Below are positions 43,730 to 57,301 of a stretch of DNA of 64,000 nucleotides, piece by piece. Positions within the stretch are counted from its first letter, which is position 1. Every line of letters starts with the position of its first letter. Source of the DNA: Pleuronectes platessa. Lineage: Eukaryota; Chordata; Actinopteri; Pleuronectiformes; Pleuronectidae. The stretch lies in contig NC_070639.1 in assembly GCF_947347685.1 (NCBI RefSeq), positions 6,192,516 to 6,256,515 of the forward strand. Direction: 5' to 3'. The translations under genes were made by a program, and so were the position numbers. The notes beneath the pieces were generated by a model. The model did not search any database. It was not told where the DNA came from and was given only the letters and a program-made list of their open reading frames with translations.

Positions 43730-45409
43730 ATCCCTCTCTGTGTGTCTGTGGTTAAGTGGAGACACTTACTGGAGTCAGACCTGTGCACCACCAGCTGCAT
43801 CCCAAACAAGGCATCTACAAATACCCAGTTGAGTCACATTCTTTGTGCATCCCATGATGACATCTTAACTTGTTCATGCTTAAATGTAGCTCTGAGTTAC
43901 TGGCAAAGGCAAAAAATTACCTGATTGATTTACACCCTGTGCCACAACTCTGCTTTCGGCTTGTGTTGAAGGCGACAATGTGCCACTTTCAACATGCACA
44001 GAGGCACCAGCTGCCTCTATTCTCCTGCCAGAAGTGTCAGTGTTCGGGTTTCTTTTGAAAACTTAGTGCACTGTGTCGCAAGAGGATGATTCTGACTCTC
44101 ATTTAAAATGGAGATCAAATACGCCCTTACACACCCAGTGGTTCTAATGGTAAATGTCACTTTTATAATCATTCTGACCTAGATAAAGCCTCGGAGAAAC
44201 ACCTTCAGACCGACGCCCTGTTACAGTTTTTATTAGAGGGGAGAAGTTTATCTCCCTCAGCCGTGCTCTCCCTCGCTCCATTCCCCTGGCTGAGGCAGCA
44301 GCAGAATGAAAATGGCCTTGTGGGATTTAATTGGTGACTTGTACGTGTTGGGAAGGACCTGTACAAACACACAGACCTGCTGTCACACATTAACAGGGAG
44401 AAGGACGATAGTGACAGAGATACAGAGGAAATATTTAGTATTTTGCATTAGCGAATCAGATACCGGGTATAGGGCAGCTAGAATTGACTACATAACAAAC
44501 AAAAGATACCACATAACCTAATATCATTACATTCTTACTGTATTTCTCCTTTATAATATTCTGTAGCATACAATGTCACATTTATACATGTTGACTATAT
44601 GCATAAATTGATACAAAGAAAAGCATCCAGTAGAACACATGCATATACAGCATATCCATATATTTACTTTATACAGACATACGTTTGCTTGCACAGACAT
44701 AAGGACCGAGGCACCTGCTTCGAATGTTATCACTCCATTACGTAGCCGTTATCAGTTTCATCTCCATAATTGAGCTTCAGAGGAGGAAATCCGCGCCTGT
44801 GGGTCGAACAGAAGGTGCATATAATCGCCCGTGTCCTCCTCTGAAAAAACAGCAGTGTAGGTCACCTACCCAAGCAGCCTGTTATGACCCATAAGTACAT
44901 TTTATAATTAGGCGACCTCCAGCAGCCATAATAATTATGAAAGGAGCAGAAGTCAGGTGACACTGGTCATGTCATACAAAGAGCGACAAAGTCAGAGACA
45001 GGAGGGGTCATGGTGGACGTGTTCGTGGTCCGTCCCTCACCCTCTGTAGCAGGATTGGTCCAGTTCCAGTTTCAGAAAATGGTCAGACGTCTTATTATGG
45101 AGTTCAATGAATTGGTCTGACCAAATAGCCAAAGTTGTAAGAGGGCTGTTTCATTAGTTTGAGGTTGTAAGCTGGATACTTATGAGGTTTTAGGGTTTGT
45201 TCATTTGCTACCATAAAGAGCCGCTGCTCCAGTGTTAAAAGGAAACATATTCTGCTCATACCCAGGTTGATCATTTCATTATTACTTAACAGGTTAATAT
45301 GCTATAATATTTAGAAAACACATCACTTTCCTCAGGCTGTCCATTTCTGCAGCCCCTCCTTTCAGTATCTGTCTGAAATGCTTGGTTTTAGGTCCTGCCT
45401 CTATGTCCT
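43729..45409. other. Non-coding stretch
   Basis: No exon recognised. 44870-44970 is repeat-free with AT-rich cores (ATAATAATTATGAAAGGAGC) and may be conserved non-coding DNA. Confidence 0.4.
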
Positions 45410-45550
45410 ATCTGCTAACAATAAGAAGGGAAGTTTACGAGATATACTGCAGCCAACCACCAGGAGGCGATAAATACGCTTCAATTTTGGGGCAATCGTT
45501 ATTATCTCAACTTAATTTATTTAAAATGACTATAACTACAGGTCTACATC
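45410..45550. repeat. Family C interior fragment
   Basis: ATACTGCAGCCAACCACCAG then GAGGCGATAA parallels ATACTGCAGCCAGCCACCAG at 28077. CCACCAGGAGGCG is also CTCF-like. Confidence 0.45.
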
Positions 45551-45924
45551 GATGTGTGTTGTTGTTGCTCTACCTTAGCTTAGTTATCAACACACACATA
45601 TCCACTGGGAGATGCTTCAAAGCTGTCGGCTGAACTGCTTTGTGTTTCATGTGTCCTCTATTTTTCCACCTATAGTGCCCTCCCTCCCTCTACCTCCCAT
45701 CCTCCCTCTCTCTTTCTCCCCCATTGTTTATTAATGGCCCAGATGTGGCGATGGCACATGGGGAGCTCATTACACAGAAGACAATACACAGCAGTTGTTT
45801 CCATATTCAAACATTTTGGGAGGAGATGCTTTGATGTAACATGGAACCGAACCAGTGTTACAGCTTCTTAAACTAACAATGTCGTTTGTTCGACAGTTTC
45901 CACTCTGTGTTTGATCAAGTGAGA
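45551..45924. other. Non-coding spacer
   Basis: A C/T-rich patch at 45680-45720. Nothing else recognised. Confidence 0.45.
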
Positions 45925-47195
45925 GGGAGGAAGAGGAAGAAGAAGAGGAGGTGGTTGAGGTGAGTTTATGTATTATGTAACGTTAACGTAGCTGTGGTTT
46001 TGGTTTCAGCTTTGTGTTTTACGAAGAACGAAGGGAAAGACAAGGAAGAGGAGGGAGGAGAGAGGAGGAAAGCATGCACAGTAAAGGTGGAGAAGGTGAG
46101 AAAAGGGTGATTAAAGTAAGGAGGGGAGAGAAGGAAAAAGAACAAGTGGAGCAAACCTGGAGGAGAAAAAGAAGCTAAGAAAAGGAGAGTGCGGTGGGAA
46201 GGAGGAGAAGGCAGAGCATAAAGCAGAGTGAGGAAGTAAGCATCAAGAGGGGACAAGTAGTTGGGGAGATTGAGAAAGGAGGAGGCTTTGAGGGTGACAA
46301 AAAGAAGATGGAGGAAGAGAGGGATAAAAAGATGTGGGAGGAGGATAGAAAAGAGGGAGGAAGAGGTATGGCGAGTTCCAAGGAAGAGGGGGAAGAGATG
46401 GGGAGAATTTGAAAGAAAAGTCAGGGCATAGTGTGTAGGATGAGGAGGTAAAGAAACGGAATGAAAGGGGAAGCGGGAAGGAAGGAAAAGCAGTTGAAAA
46501 GAACAATGGTGTGAGGGTAGAAGAAGAGATGAAAATGAAGGAGGATATACATAAAGGGAGAATAGTGGAGAAAAGAAAGGAGGACAAAAATAAAACAAGG
46601 TGAGAAAGATCAGGAGGTGAGGAGGAAGACAAGGTGAGAGAGGTGATGGAAGTGGTGGAGGCTGTACCTGTGTACCTGAGAGAGGGGTGAGGAGGACTAT
46701 GTGGTGAAGAGGAGGAATAAAAGAGGTTAGGGTGAAGACAAGGAGAAGGGGCAGAGGACGGAGGTGAGGATGAGGTGAGCTAAAAGGGTTGAGGAGGACC
46801 AAGCTGCAAATCTAAAGAAGAGGAAGTAATGAAGGACAGGAAAATAAGAAGAGAAGATGAGGGTGGTGGAGGAGAGAGGGTAAGAGCGGAGGAAGAAGTG
46901 AGGATGGGGGAGAAAGGCTAGGAAATGAGAAGGGAAGGAAGAAAGTGCAGGAAATAAAGCAGCAGAGTTGACGGAAGTGTCGAGAAGAAACAACATCGAG
47001 GGGGTGAAAGAGAAGGAGGTTGAAGGAAAAAGGAGACAAATAAAGGGCGAATAAACAAATGAGGAGAGAAGGAAGATGACAAGTTAGAGGGGGGAAGTTT
47101 CGGAGTCATGCATTTGACGATGGAGTGAAGAAACAGGGGAGAAGAAGGAAAGTGAGGAAAAGGAGGTGAGGAAGAGGAGGTGGGGGAGGAGGGCG
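45925..47195. repeat. Polypurine tract, about 1.27 kb
   Basis: The + strand is overwhelmingly A and G, with irregular GAGGA/GGAAG/GAAAG motifs and no fixed period. The complementary strand yields a 278-codon Ser/Pro/Leu-rich frame (46802-45966), which is a composition artefact. Such tracts can form triplex (H-) DNA and may be decayed microsatellite. Confidence 0.9.
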
Positions 47196-47196
47196 T

Positions 47197-47330
47197 CAGG
47201 AGTCAGACTCACTTTCGTCACGGAAAATTTGTCGTGTTGATTGGATGTGTGAACTCAGCCAATCTGACAAATCTGTCCCACAGACCAAAGACGCAAGGCA
47301 ACTGCACACACGTGGTTGTGTGCGTGTGTT

Positions 47331-47371
<41 letters not shown>

Positions 47372-48278
47372 CACCCAGGGGGACAATCAACCTTTCCAGT
47401 GAATAGTCTTTATCAGACTCATGTTTGGGTTTGTTTCTCGGTCACATGATCGACCAACCAGAAGCACTGAAAATGTCCACGTCCATATTCACTCAAATGC
47501 CAGTTTGTTATTTACACCTCGCTGACGTCAACACAGTCTAACACATCAGTCCTGCAATACAATCAACCTGCAGAGGTCCAGATTTAGATGAAAGTGTTGT
47601 TGGATGAGAGTAGATTTGACTGTATCATACTTAAGGTTGAAAAAATCCCCTTATGAAATAACAATCATATTAACTAAATGTGATTTAGGTCCAACAGTCC
47701 CCTTCAATCCAATCAGGCCTTAACCAAACTGCACACACTGTTTTTTTTCCGCACCAAAACAATTAAACAAATACAAACAACCAATCAAAATACCTGTAAT
47801 AGTATGAAACTGTGACACCAACTGTATGCAGTGTAATGCCTCCGCAGTGGTGTTTGCAGGCACAGTGAATAACTTTCTTTTCCTGCACCAGTTTTGCATT
47901 TTAGTGACCTGATTGTTTTGGTAAGAGGAGAAGTACAATAAGTATATGTGCCTGGAAATCCGGTGATGCATTACAAGTGCTGCCTGCTGCTGCTGCCTGG
48001 TATTTTGGTTCAGATCAACAGTAGTGTGGCAAAAAAAATCCCTCAAAACACTTTTGACAGATTTAAAGAAATAACGTTTATCTGTCGGTTTTAACAATTG
48101 TAGGTCAACAACTTTATCTTATATTTTAATGTAAAAATCGAAAATCGTGTCAAGTTGAATTCTGTTTTAAAACTGCTTTATCTCATCCTCCTGTTTTCCA
48201 TTGCCCACCTCAAACTTCCATTGGTTTCGCTTTGTTAAGTTGTTTTCATATTCAGCCTTTGTGCATCTGCTAGAGTGT

Positions 48279-48325
<47 letters not shown>

Positions 48326-49299
48326 GAATTGTGATGAGGGTCTCAGTGGCAGCCGCTGCCTTATCAGCTATGAGCCGAGCAGATCTGCTTGTTTGTTCAA
48401 TCTGTGGCTCCACCGCTTCAAATCAAATCTCCTGTAATTAGCTGCGTCATGTGTTCGAGTTCATGGTGTTCTCAGTTGGTTGTGTGTGGTTGTTGGTATG
48501 TGAGTGCGCTTGATCAGAATAACCATATTCATGTGGTGCTCCTCTCGGTCCCACCGGAGGAATACTGACATCATGAGGGATGGAAAGCAGCGATGGGCAA
48601 ACTGTGAAGATTGTTGTGTGTTTGCAGTTGGTTGTGTGGAGATTAAAATGACGTGCATGGCTAACTTTAGCAGCAGACGCACTGAGCATGTGTGTGGACG
48701 TTTGACTGTGTTTGTGTTCAGTTCTGATTCTGGCTGAACTCAGAAGTCTTTCCCCTCCGTCAGACTCTTACATCCCCTCATGTCTGTGTGTTTCAATCAG
48801 GTTCATAAAGACCTTGAATATGTGTGAACATTATTGCCACTTCTAAGATCAGCTTCGCTTATTGGTTTCACATACAGTTGTCAGCTTTTGTTTGGTCTAC
48901 GCTTCCAAACTGTGGTCTGTAGCTGAACAGTTAATTGTCTCTAAGTGCAAACCAAAAAAACAGCAGCTTTTAGCTTTTGTACTCAACAAAGCTGTAACAC
49001 TTTGAGGACCTGAGATCAGCAGGAGCAGTTGAAGTGTTAAAACCTTTCTCTTTAGTCTGGCTTTTTATTGAATATGGTTTAATAGGCATTACTTTATTGT
49101 ATCTATGTTGCAAATTTGATTTAATTGTATCTGTTAATATTATTAGTATTTAGTTTTATCCCATTTTTTTACTTTTATATCTTATCTTTTTTATTGTAAA
49201 AGATATTTTATTGTTTTTTTAAATCTATATGTTGAATCTCATTTGAGGCTTTTGTGTTGTTGTTTTGTCATCGGTTCTTGGCTCATCAGTACGTTGGCA
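47197..49299. other. Non-coding stretch with two GT microsatellites
   Basis: (TG)n at 47335-47369 and (GT)n at 48281-48324. No exon, RNA or transposon ends recognised. Confidence 0.55.
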
Positions 49300-49615
49300 G
49301 AGGCGTCTCACATCAACACGAAAACAAAATCCACAACACGAATGCAAACGCAACAATGCAAGCGGGAGGTACTTTCTGCAGGCCCTTGAACCGTCACACC
49401 TCAAATCAACAAGCACGGAATTATTAGCAGCGGCGAACTTGATCTGGTTTTCACAAGCAGCGGCTCAGTCAGCAAACATTACGCAGCTTGTGTCATTGTT
49501 TACATCCGTTGCTGCTCACTCCTGTTGTGGTTATGCATCTGTTGTGTGGCTTTTGTAGTTGAGCTTTCTCTTTTGCATTTGTGTTTTCTGTTAATGCGCT
49601 TGTGTGAGACGTCTC
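49300..49615. mobile_element. Small MITE-like element
   Basis: GAGGCGTCTCACA (49300-49312) and TGTGAGACGTCTC (49603-49615) are inverted with 12/13 matches. AT-rich, similar-looking sub-terminal stretches follow on each side. The 316-bp interior has no transposase. No convincing target duplication was seen. Confidence 0.48.
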
Positions 49616-49629
49616 AGCCATCGTACATC

Positions 49630-49697
49630 AGTCAACCATGAATTACTAACCTGTACGTTAGCTGCTATACAAGTAAAGATTGATTGATTGATTGATA
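49630..49697 (+). repeat. Retroposon 3' tail with (GATT)n
   Basis: TGCTATACAAGTAAAGATTG followed by four GATT units resembles the 3' end of fish L2-like LINE/SINE copies that end in a tetranucleotide repeat. The body is not recognisable. Confidence 0.35.
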
Positions 49698-51269
49698 TAA
49701 GGAACAACAAAGCCTGTGGTTCCAGGGGGATTGGTAGTCTTGTTAATATCATGAAAGTCTCTGATGCCAGTGTCGTGTTCTAGGATCTCGGAGAGAAATG
49801 TGCACATGTTCACAACAGAAGCGTATTAACGAAACCACAACCTATAGTCAGTGTAGCTCCCCTGTCCAACCACAGATCTGTGAAGTGGTCCAGCTGTGGA
49901 GGAACTGTAGCAGTTTAGGTTTCTTTCTCAAACCAACTTACTCACTCACTTGTATGGGGTGGGGGGGCGGGTAGATTTAGGGAGTTGTGATTCTGCTTCC
50001 TCCTTCACTCTTCCCCCTCTTTCCCGCCTCCTCTCCGTCTGGTTCTCTATTCTCCTGTTCACCGCCCCTGCACTCGTCTTGGCCTTGATATCAAATAAAG
50101 ATGAAGGTGTCGCTCTAATCGACATTGTTGCCAATGAATCATTTAGCAGTGCTAGTCTAACATCCCAGATTCCAGGTCAGTGCGTCTCACTACACATCCC
50201 GCTGCCAGCAGGATTTAGCCTGGTACGTCCTGCCGGCTGCACACTGGCAGCGCCGTGTCTCTGTTGTTGCCAACCAGTAAACACCAAATGCCTTCTTTTT
50301 TTTTGCCTCGGCCATCCCCGGGGCACTGAGCCCTGATGTGTGCTGGCATCACCCCACTGGAGGAGAAAACTGCTGAGGGAGTGGAATATTTTACAGATAA
50401 GCATTTGCCCCTCAGCCTGGTTTGGGCCAAATTATTTACTAGGTTTTTCACAAATCTCTTCCCAAATTATTTAGTTTATCTCACAAGTTAAATTAATGAT
50501 ATAATAATAATAATACATTTCAACTATATTACGCTTTTAATACTATATATTGGTTGAAATCAGAGGAAGCAAATTAAGGAGAATAACAAAAAATATAAAA
50601 GACACATTATAATCCCACATTAGAAGCAGTTCTGAAGCAAAGCTTTAAAGGATACAATCTGTAAGAGCAGAAAACCTGGTGCATTGTAGAGGATTGAAGA
50701 CTCTCGATCAATTTTAAAAACATGACAGATTTATAGATATATATCAAATCAAACTTAGGGGAGGAGAGACTTGTGTGTTCTGTTTTGCAGTGAAAAACAA
50801 AGTAAGAAAAAAAACAATGTATGAAGTCATATCAGAGAAGGTGGAATTGGTTTATACATTTTAAGATGGTGAGTTTGAAATGTTTTGTTGTTTTTAGTCA
50901 CAGCTGTACAAGTATACAAGTATATTGCAGGTTTCGGAAAGAGACGGCTATTGTAAATATTAAACATGTTTATGTATAAATCAAACATGGATGATATTTA
51001 GTGATCCTGGATGATCCGACTCATCTGTAGCATCAAAATTATGATTTTATATATGTGTGTTAATTAAGGTTTGTGTGTGGCCTGGGTGTCTGTTGTGGGA
51101 ACCTAAATCTAAATCTCTGTACAGAGAGTAATCATTGTCGGATCAATAACATGTTTTGACGTAGGCTAATGTTTGGTTTAGGCTTAGTTTAGGTGAAGGT
51201 CAGGGTTAGTTCTGTTTAAGGTTAGAATAAGTATCCAGGAATTAAAGTCAAAGTAATGTCCCCCGAAGA

Positions 51270-51270
<1 letters not shown>
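49698..51270. other. Non-coding stretch
   Basis: No exon recognised. 50040-50170 keeps a frame open but resembles no family I know. Confidence 0.4.

Positions 51271-51356
<86 letters not shown>
51271..51356. repeat. (TG)n microsatellite, about 43 units
   Basis: An 86-base TG run with one C interruption near 51317, followed by a G/A-rich stretch to about 51550. Confidence 0.98.
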
Positions 51357-51359
<3 letters not shown>

Positions 51360-51579
51360 CCAGTAAAAGTAGGTCAGGAGAGAAGGGCTCCGCTAGAAGA
51401 CGATGTGAACTTGTCACCTTGAATCGCATTAGAAGCTGCTGAGGGAAGAGCGAGGGAGAGACAGATGTGAGAAAGAGGACGGAGAGGAGGAGAGAGGGAC
51501 CGTCCTGAAAGAAGGAGGAGAGGGAGCGAGAGAGAGGCTGAGAAGGGAGCAAAAGCAGGAAGGAGTGAAGGGGACAAAC

Positions 51580-52240
51580 AAAAAATGAATGGAAATGTCA
51601 CATGTGCAGGTCCTATCAATGGCTTATAAGCTTCTGTCCCAACACTTTCCTGAAATATTTGTGGAGGGACTGCTCCTGCCAGCATCCTAGTAAAATGTCT
51701 GAGTGATCCAGCGTGAGAATACAGCAGATAGAAGCCCAAGAAATTCACAGTGAGCAAGTAAATGGTAATGGTTTTGTATTTAAATAGCGCTTTTCTAGTC
51801 TTGATGACCACTCAAAGCGCTTTACAGTACAGTTTTACATTCACCCATTCACACACACATTCATACAGTGCATCTATTAGCAGCACTTTGTTGTTCTATG
51901 AGGGCCAAATCAGGGTTCAGCATCTTGCCCATGGACACTTTGGCATGCAGATGGGAAAGACTGGGGATCGAACTACCAACCTTCAGGTTGGAGGACAACC
52001 ACTCTACCCCTCAGCCACAGCCGCCAAGTGAACGTTTCTAACACGGAACAAATGTGAAACTGGAAGAAGAGAAATATCTCATGGTAAGTGCGAGAAGTCT
52101 TATATGTAGAAGACCCAGACGAACTTAAAACAACGAGATTCATGAGTTTTGGGCGATAAGGGCCGAAGCTAGTGTTAATTTGCAGTAAACAAAACAGTAC
52201 CTATTCATCTTTGTAAAGAAAAATCCTCATCAAAGCGAAA
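51580..52240. repeat. Old dispersed repeat, family D (copy 2), split by a SINE
   Basis: GTGATCCAGCGTGAGAATAC (about 51703) and GCGATAAGGGCCGAAGCTAG (about 52153) correspond to segments of 29843-29985. The minus-strand SINE lies between the two halves, so it entered later. Confidence 0.42.
51759..52024 (-). mobile_element. tRNA-derived SINE (copy 2)
   Basis: Same SINE as 27211-27470, inverted. Complements of the B box (GGGATCGAAC near 51964) and A box (CTCTACCCCTCAGCCACAGC, 52001-52020) are near the right end, and the L2-like tail (TGATGACCACTCAAAGCGCT) near the left. CAAGT flanks both sides (51754-51758 and 52025-52029), a likely 5-bp part of the target duplication. Confidence 0.87.
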
Positions 52241-55150
52241 CAATTGTGGGTAAATAGGGAAAATAATACATATATATATATATATAAGAATTTAAGGTCA
52301 TCATTGAGATCATTAAAACCCTTGATAAACCCTGCCTGCACTGGGTAGGATAAGCAGAAAGGAGAAACAGATGAAGGGATGAAGTGAGGGAGACTCTGAC
52401 TCTCATCTTATCACAAACAGAAACCTACGAGCTATTCGCTGATGGGATGTGTCGTGTAAATATGTCACAGGAGTCACTCAGTCCTTGTGCACAGCTAACT
52501 AGGTTTTTTCCTTGCATTTGGCTATGAACATGGTAAATCCATTAGCATGAAGGTCACTGGGTAATGGACGCACAGGAGAGCTCAAACACTGCGGCTGTCC
52601 TTGGTGGACAGATGTATACAAAATCTGATCTTATTCAGCTGGTGAGCAACAGAGCGATGACTTTGTATAAGAAATGTAATTGACATTTGTACTGGAAGAA
52701 AGTATTGTGTCAACAGTATTGGAGGAATCCCAATAATTTTATTGACAGTTATTACAAACATGAGATATCATATGTTAGTAACAAGAAACCTTGTTTCACA
52801 AAGGTATCGACCAAATAAAAGATTATTTACAGTTTATATCAACAGAAAACTTTGGATTCTGATTGGCTGGGAGGTTTAGAGCAACTTTTTTAATAATGGA
52901 CAGTAAAATTGGATACCTGAGACACAGGTGTTCGTCTAGAAGACCGTTTTAATGATATCATGTAGAAATATGATAATCTATCATAAATATTTCAGAACAA
53001 CCAAAAATGTCACATTCTTAAAAATATAATATATAAAAATCCTTCATTAGACTGTATGACTAGACATTTGTTATATATCTTGTTGACTTTTGTATATACA
53101 CAATCCAATATGTTGTCAGTGATTTTTTTAACTAAAAATGTCAAGATAAAACGCTAAATTTTGTGTCGAACAACGTATAAGGAAAAACACTCTACTAACC
53201 AGGATGGGTGGTTCTGGTCCTGGCTCATTCTTTCCCCAAGTCAAACTGTCCTTGAGCAGGACACTGGACACTTGTACCCAAGCCTCGCATGCCAGTTATG
53301 TGGGTATCACTAGGTGGGTGAGTGGGAGACATATTCCGTACTTTAGTTATTGATCTAAATCCCTCATTAAAAATAAAACCACATCTTAATTTCCCATTTC
53401 TTCTGACAAAATTGTTTGGTGTTACTATCCTCTAGAGAAATAGCAAAAAGATTTAGACTGCGCCGCTTAGATTCTCTTAGAAGAATTAGAAGAGTTGTAT
53501 GTCGTCACTGAATGAAACAACTCTGCACAGGGAGTCTGACGAGGACGACTTCTCTCTGCTGGGTTTGGAAAATTGGAGCCTCAGTTGAGGATTTGGACTA
53601 AATCCGGGATTAGTGAGGCCAATGAGGAAATGGCTAAAATCCATTCAACCTGCTCAGCTGCGAATTTAGTGAAGTTGAAGAAGAAGAAAAGACAAGAAAG
53701 AGAAGGAGGGATGACTTAAAGAGAAGAGGGGAGAGGAGATAAAAACAGTGCAGTTCTTTCTGTGTTGTGATGAAAACTCATTTGGTTTTTGGCTCAGCAT
53801 CAGAATAAAACATGAAGGGATTGGACAATTACCGAATGATCAAGCCAATGAATGAGTAAGGGAATGTACAAATGAACCAAGAAACAATGGAACTACCAAA
53901 TGAGCAAGCAAAGGTGTAAATGAACGACAATGAAAACTGACTGAACACATGACGCGAAGTTAACACGAAAACACGAAATAATGATTCACATCATTGATTC
54001 CATTGCATACAAATTTGAGAAGTGTCACAAATACACCCACCCAGTTGATGGAAACAAATCATATTGCCTTTTATGACAAAAGCTGCTTGACAATTTCATT
54101 TCATTCATTGATGAATAAAAAATTGAAATGTATACTTATGAAATAAACTGAATATAAAAAGTGTCAGTCTTAAGAAAGTCTTTAATGTTGAAAATACAAT
54201 AAAATAAATGGACTTCCAACTTTACATTAGTTCTAACAGCTGTAACCATGTGAAGTACTGGTTTTATATAAGTAAAAGTACACAGGTCATTTCAGGCCAA
54301 AGCTGCCACCCCTCATGGATCCTCAGCTCTGAGCCGCGAGGACATCCTGCAATAAAACTGTCGGATCCTTGTTTTATCGTCAGGATTAGATTTTCATTTC
54401 AGTGATGTTTCAAACTGCTTATAAAACAAATCCATCAACGGCATAATACAAGCTTACAGCTTGTTTCTGAGGAATGTCAAGGTAAAGCTGAACAAATGTG
54501 TCGGTATGTACAGAACGTATTGAGCCAGGGATAAAAAAAAAAAAAACCTTAAAAAATGTTATATTTTTAAAGTAATGTAATATAAGAAAGTAAAAACTGA
54601 CTTTTGGAAAAAATTGAAATAGAATCACTGGCAACAGAGACGTGCTGCACTCAGATATACATGTAATCATACCATTATGGCAAGATGGAATAAAAACAGT
54701 AATTCAGGTTTTGAGAGTGAAAAAGAAGAAGGGCTTAGTCGCTCCTAAAACTAAGAGTGCAACAATATAAAAAGAAGGGAAAATAAGAAAGGCAACAAGG
54801 AAGATAGATATAAGATATATGATATAAGAAAACTATGTGTCCTGTATTGTTGAGAAGTTGTACAAAAAGATCCTACATGATTCCCTGACAGGGACGTTTC
54901 AGGTCTGGTCACTCTGAGCGGACATGAAAGATGAGGAAACTGCTGTCTGGACACTTTCATCAAATCATATGTCCAGAGCATCTCTCTCAAAGACGGACAA
55001 AAAACAAAGGAAGGAGCTGAAGACTGGACACGAATTCCACCTTCAATCTACTCCACTTTGAATGCATGATCTAATAAGTCAGTATTCGTGCAGTGATGTC
55101 ATATCCAGTTGGTCGGCCACCTCATCCCGCGTTAAGTCAAACATGGGGAT
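52241..55150. other. Non-coding stretch
   Basis: (TA)n at 52269-52286. 53190-53330 contains CTTGAGCAGGACACTGGACA and resembles a decayed SINE body. No coding exon recognised. Confidence 0.45.
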
Positions 55151-55640
55151 GATCTAAGTGACTCTGACTGTGGCATGACTGTTGGTGTCAGACAGGCTGG
55201 TCTGGGTATTTTGGAAAATGCTGATCTCCTGGGATTTTTCACGCACAACGGTACCTAGAAATGTCTTGTTGATGAGCGAGGTCGGAGGAGAATGGTCAGA
55301 CCGGGTGGAGCTGACAGAAACGGAAGGTGAGATAACCAGTTTTTACAACTGCGATGAGCAGAGGAGCTTCTCGGAATGGACATCACATCAAACCTGGAGG
55401 TAGAAGAGTTTTAACAGCAGAAGACCCCATCCGGTTCCACTGCTGTCAACCAACGCACGGAATCTGATGCTGCAGAAGACACGGACTCATGAAAAAAACA
55501 ATAACTGGGAAAACAGTCTGGTGACGGCAGGGTCTGAAGTCAGCATCAATGGCATGAATCCACCAACAATGTTTTCCTTGGCACAATTTGGTCCCCTTAA
55601 AGCCAATCAACAGTTATGTAGCTCTGACAGCATGTTTACA
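55151..55640 (+). pseudogene. Tc1/mariner-like transposase relic
   Basis: Translated pieces in two frames follow the order of a well-known fish Tc1/mariner-type transposase. An N-terminal helix-turn-helix reads SDSDCGMTVGVRQAGLGILE then NADLLGF. After a frameshift come SRTTV, LVDERG.RRMVR, EITSFYNCDEQRSFSEWTS, NSRRPHPVPLLS and finally MFSLAQFGPLKANQ. Stops, frameshifts and at least one large deletion (including most of the DDE core) show it is dead. No terminal inverted repeats were found. Confidence 0.72.
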
Positions 55641-56119
55641 GTAGTTGTAGGAAGGTCAAGTTCTGATTTTACCAGTAGTTCTATCCTCCTCCTCCTCCTC
55701 CTCCTCCTCCTCCTCTTATTCAGCTCTTTAGACACGTCATGCCGTTAGCTGCAGATCTTTGTTTGAACATTCATTACTTTGAAATAAACCTGTGATATTG
55801 ATTCTGGCGATGACCAGTTTGATCAAAGTCTGGATGAAAGTTGAACGTGGCCTCAAAGGAACGTCTCTTCCTGCAGAAACCATCCTCTGTGGACCCAGTT
55901 CGGGCAATCAGCACATTTCATTTCTCTCCTTCAGTCCAGGAAGAGTCATCCGAATCAATAGGAGGGAACCAGTTACTTCCCATTAATGATACTGTGTATG
56001 TGTGAGCACTAATTAGCCTCCATTAGCTCGGACAAGAGCTGTAGAGAGAGGAGAGCATCAAAATTTAATGAGCCTCTTGAAGTCGCTCTGAATATTTGCT
56101 GTGGTTTAAGTGCTGCATC

Positions 56120-56170
<51 letters not shown>

Positions 56171-56793
56171 TACGCACACAAACACACACACTCACACACT
56201 TCAAATAAATTGGTGGGTTAGTAGATGCAAGTGATTTAAGGTCAAGGGAAAACATCATGTCCACTTAAAAAGAGACGCTTGTTTGTGGCTGTGAGAGACA
56301 TTTACTTACATGAACACTGAACATCTTCCACTGAGTGAATGAAGATCTCTGGACGAGTCCCCAAGAAAAAACAGTTCTCTGTAAAAGTGACCTTTTTTCC
56401 AGGTTTATCTGTGAATCACTTGAAAACCTTGAAAACACGTGACGTGAAAGGACTTCATAGATCTCAGTGTTTTGGGAAATTCGGACCAAACTCACTTCAT
56501 AAATGGAGCGAAGCGTACGAGCCGCACTGCTCCAATCATGTGACGTGTCTCATTTGTCACAATCCTCTCTAAAGCACACCCTCACAATGTTGCCATCTAT
56601 TTGCTGCTGCGTCAGTATTCAGCTGGTTGATTCAGCCCCTCTACCAACCCAACATCCACCTGTACGCTCCGACAGGAGGATATGAATATTTGCTCTTCAC
56701 TCCCATTATATCTAATCATATCAGAGGGAGTCGGAGCATAGACGCCGAACACTAACTATGTTCTGCAGCAATAAAGATTTAAAACATGAGTTA
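55641..56793. other. Non-coding stretch with microsatellites
   Basis: (TCC)n at 55684-55716 and (CT)n-(CA)n at 56123-56170. No exon recognised. Confidence 0.55.
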
Positions 56794-57301
56794 CAGTTTT
56801 TCACAATTGTTAACACACGTTTTTTCAAAACAATAATGGCTTTCTCAAAACTGCACACAGACAACTGAAAACCTCACACACAAAATGCTAAACCTGACAC
56901 TCCCTTTGCAAGATGACTCTTTGCCATCAAATCTCTTACCTGTTCACAAAATGGAACTCGTGTTTTCATTTGGTACACACAGCCATATTTTCAAATGACA
57001 CACACATACCATTCATTGGGAACACACAACTAAGCATTTGCTTGCACACTACCAAGCATTTACAGCACACTGAAGTGCAAAATTGAAAACACAATCATCA
57101 AAATGGAACACACCATATGAATGAATGAGCCATTTCTCCTTTTGTAAAATGTCTCAGTTTAGGCCTACTTTTTTCATAGTCAAACATAAAACAGCACACA
57201 GATATGCAGCATTAAAAGGTTTATTTTGGTACACACAGAGAAGAGTACAGAACTGTAAACCGGCCTACTCACCCCCCCCCCCCCCCCCCTTCACAAAATT
57301 A

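Noticed and set aside
45966..46802. 278-codon minus-strand open frame
   Set aside because: It exists only because the complement of the polypurine tract rarely contains stop codons. The product is Ser/Pro/Leu/Phe low complexity with no domain.
55467..55748. An independent 93-codon gene
   Set aside because: Its first half is the decayed Tc1-like transposase and its end is the (TCC)n repeat.
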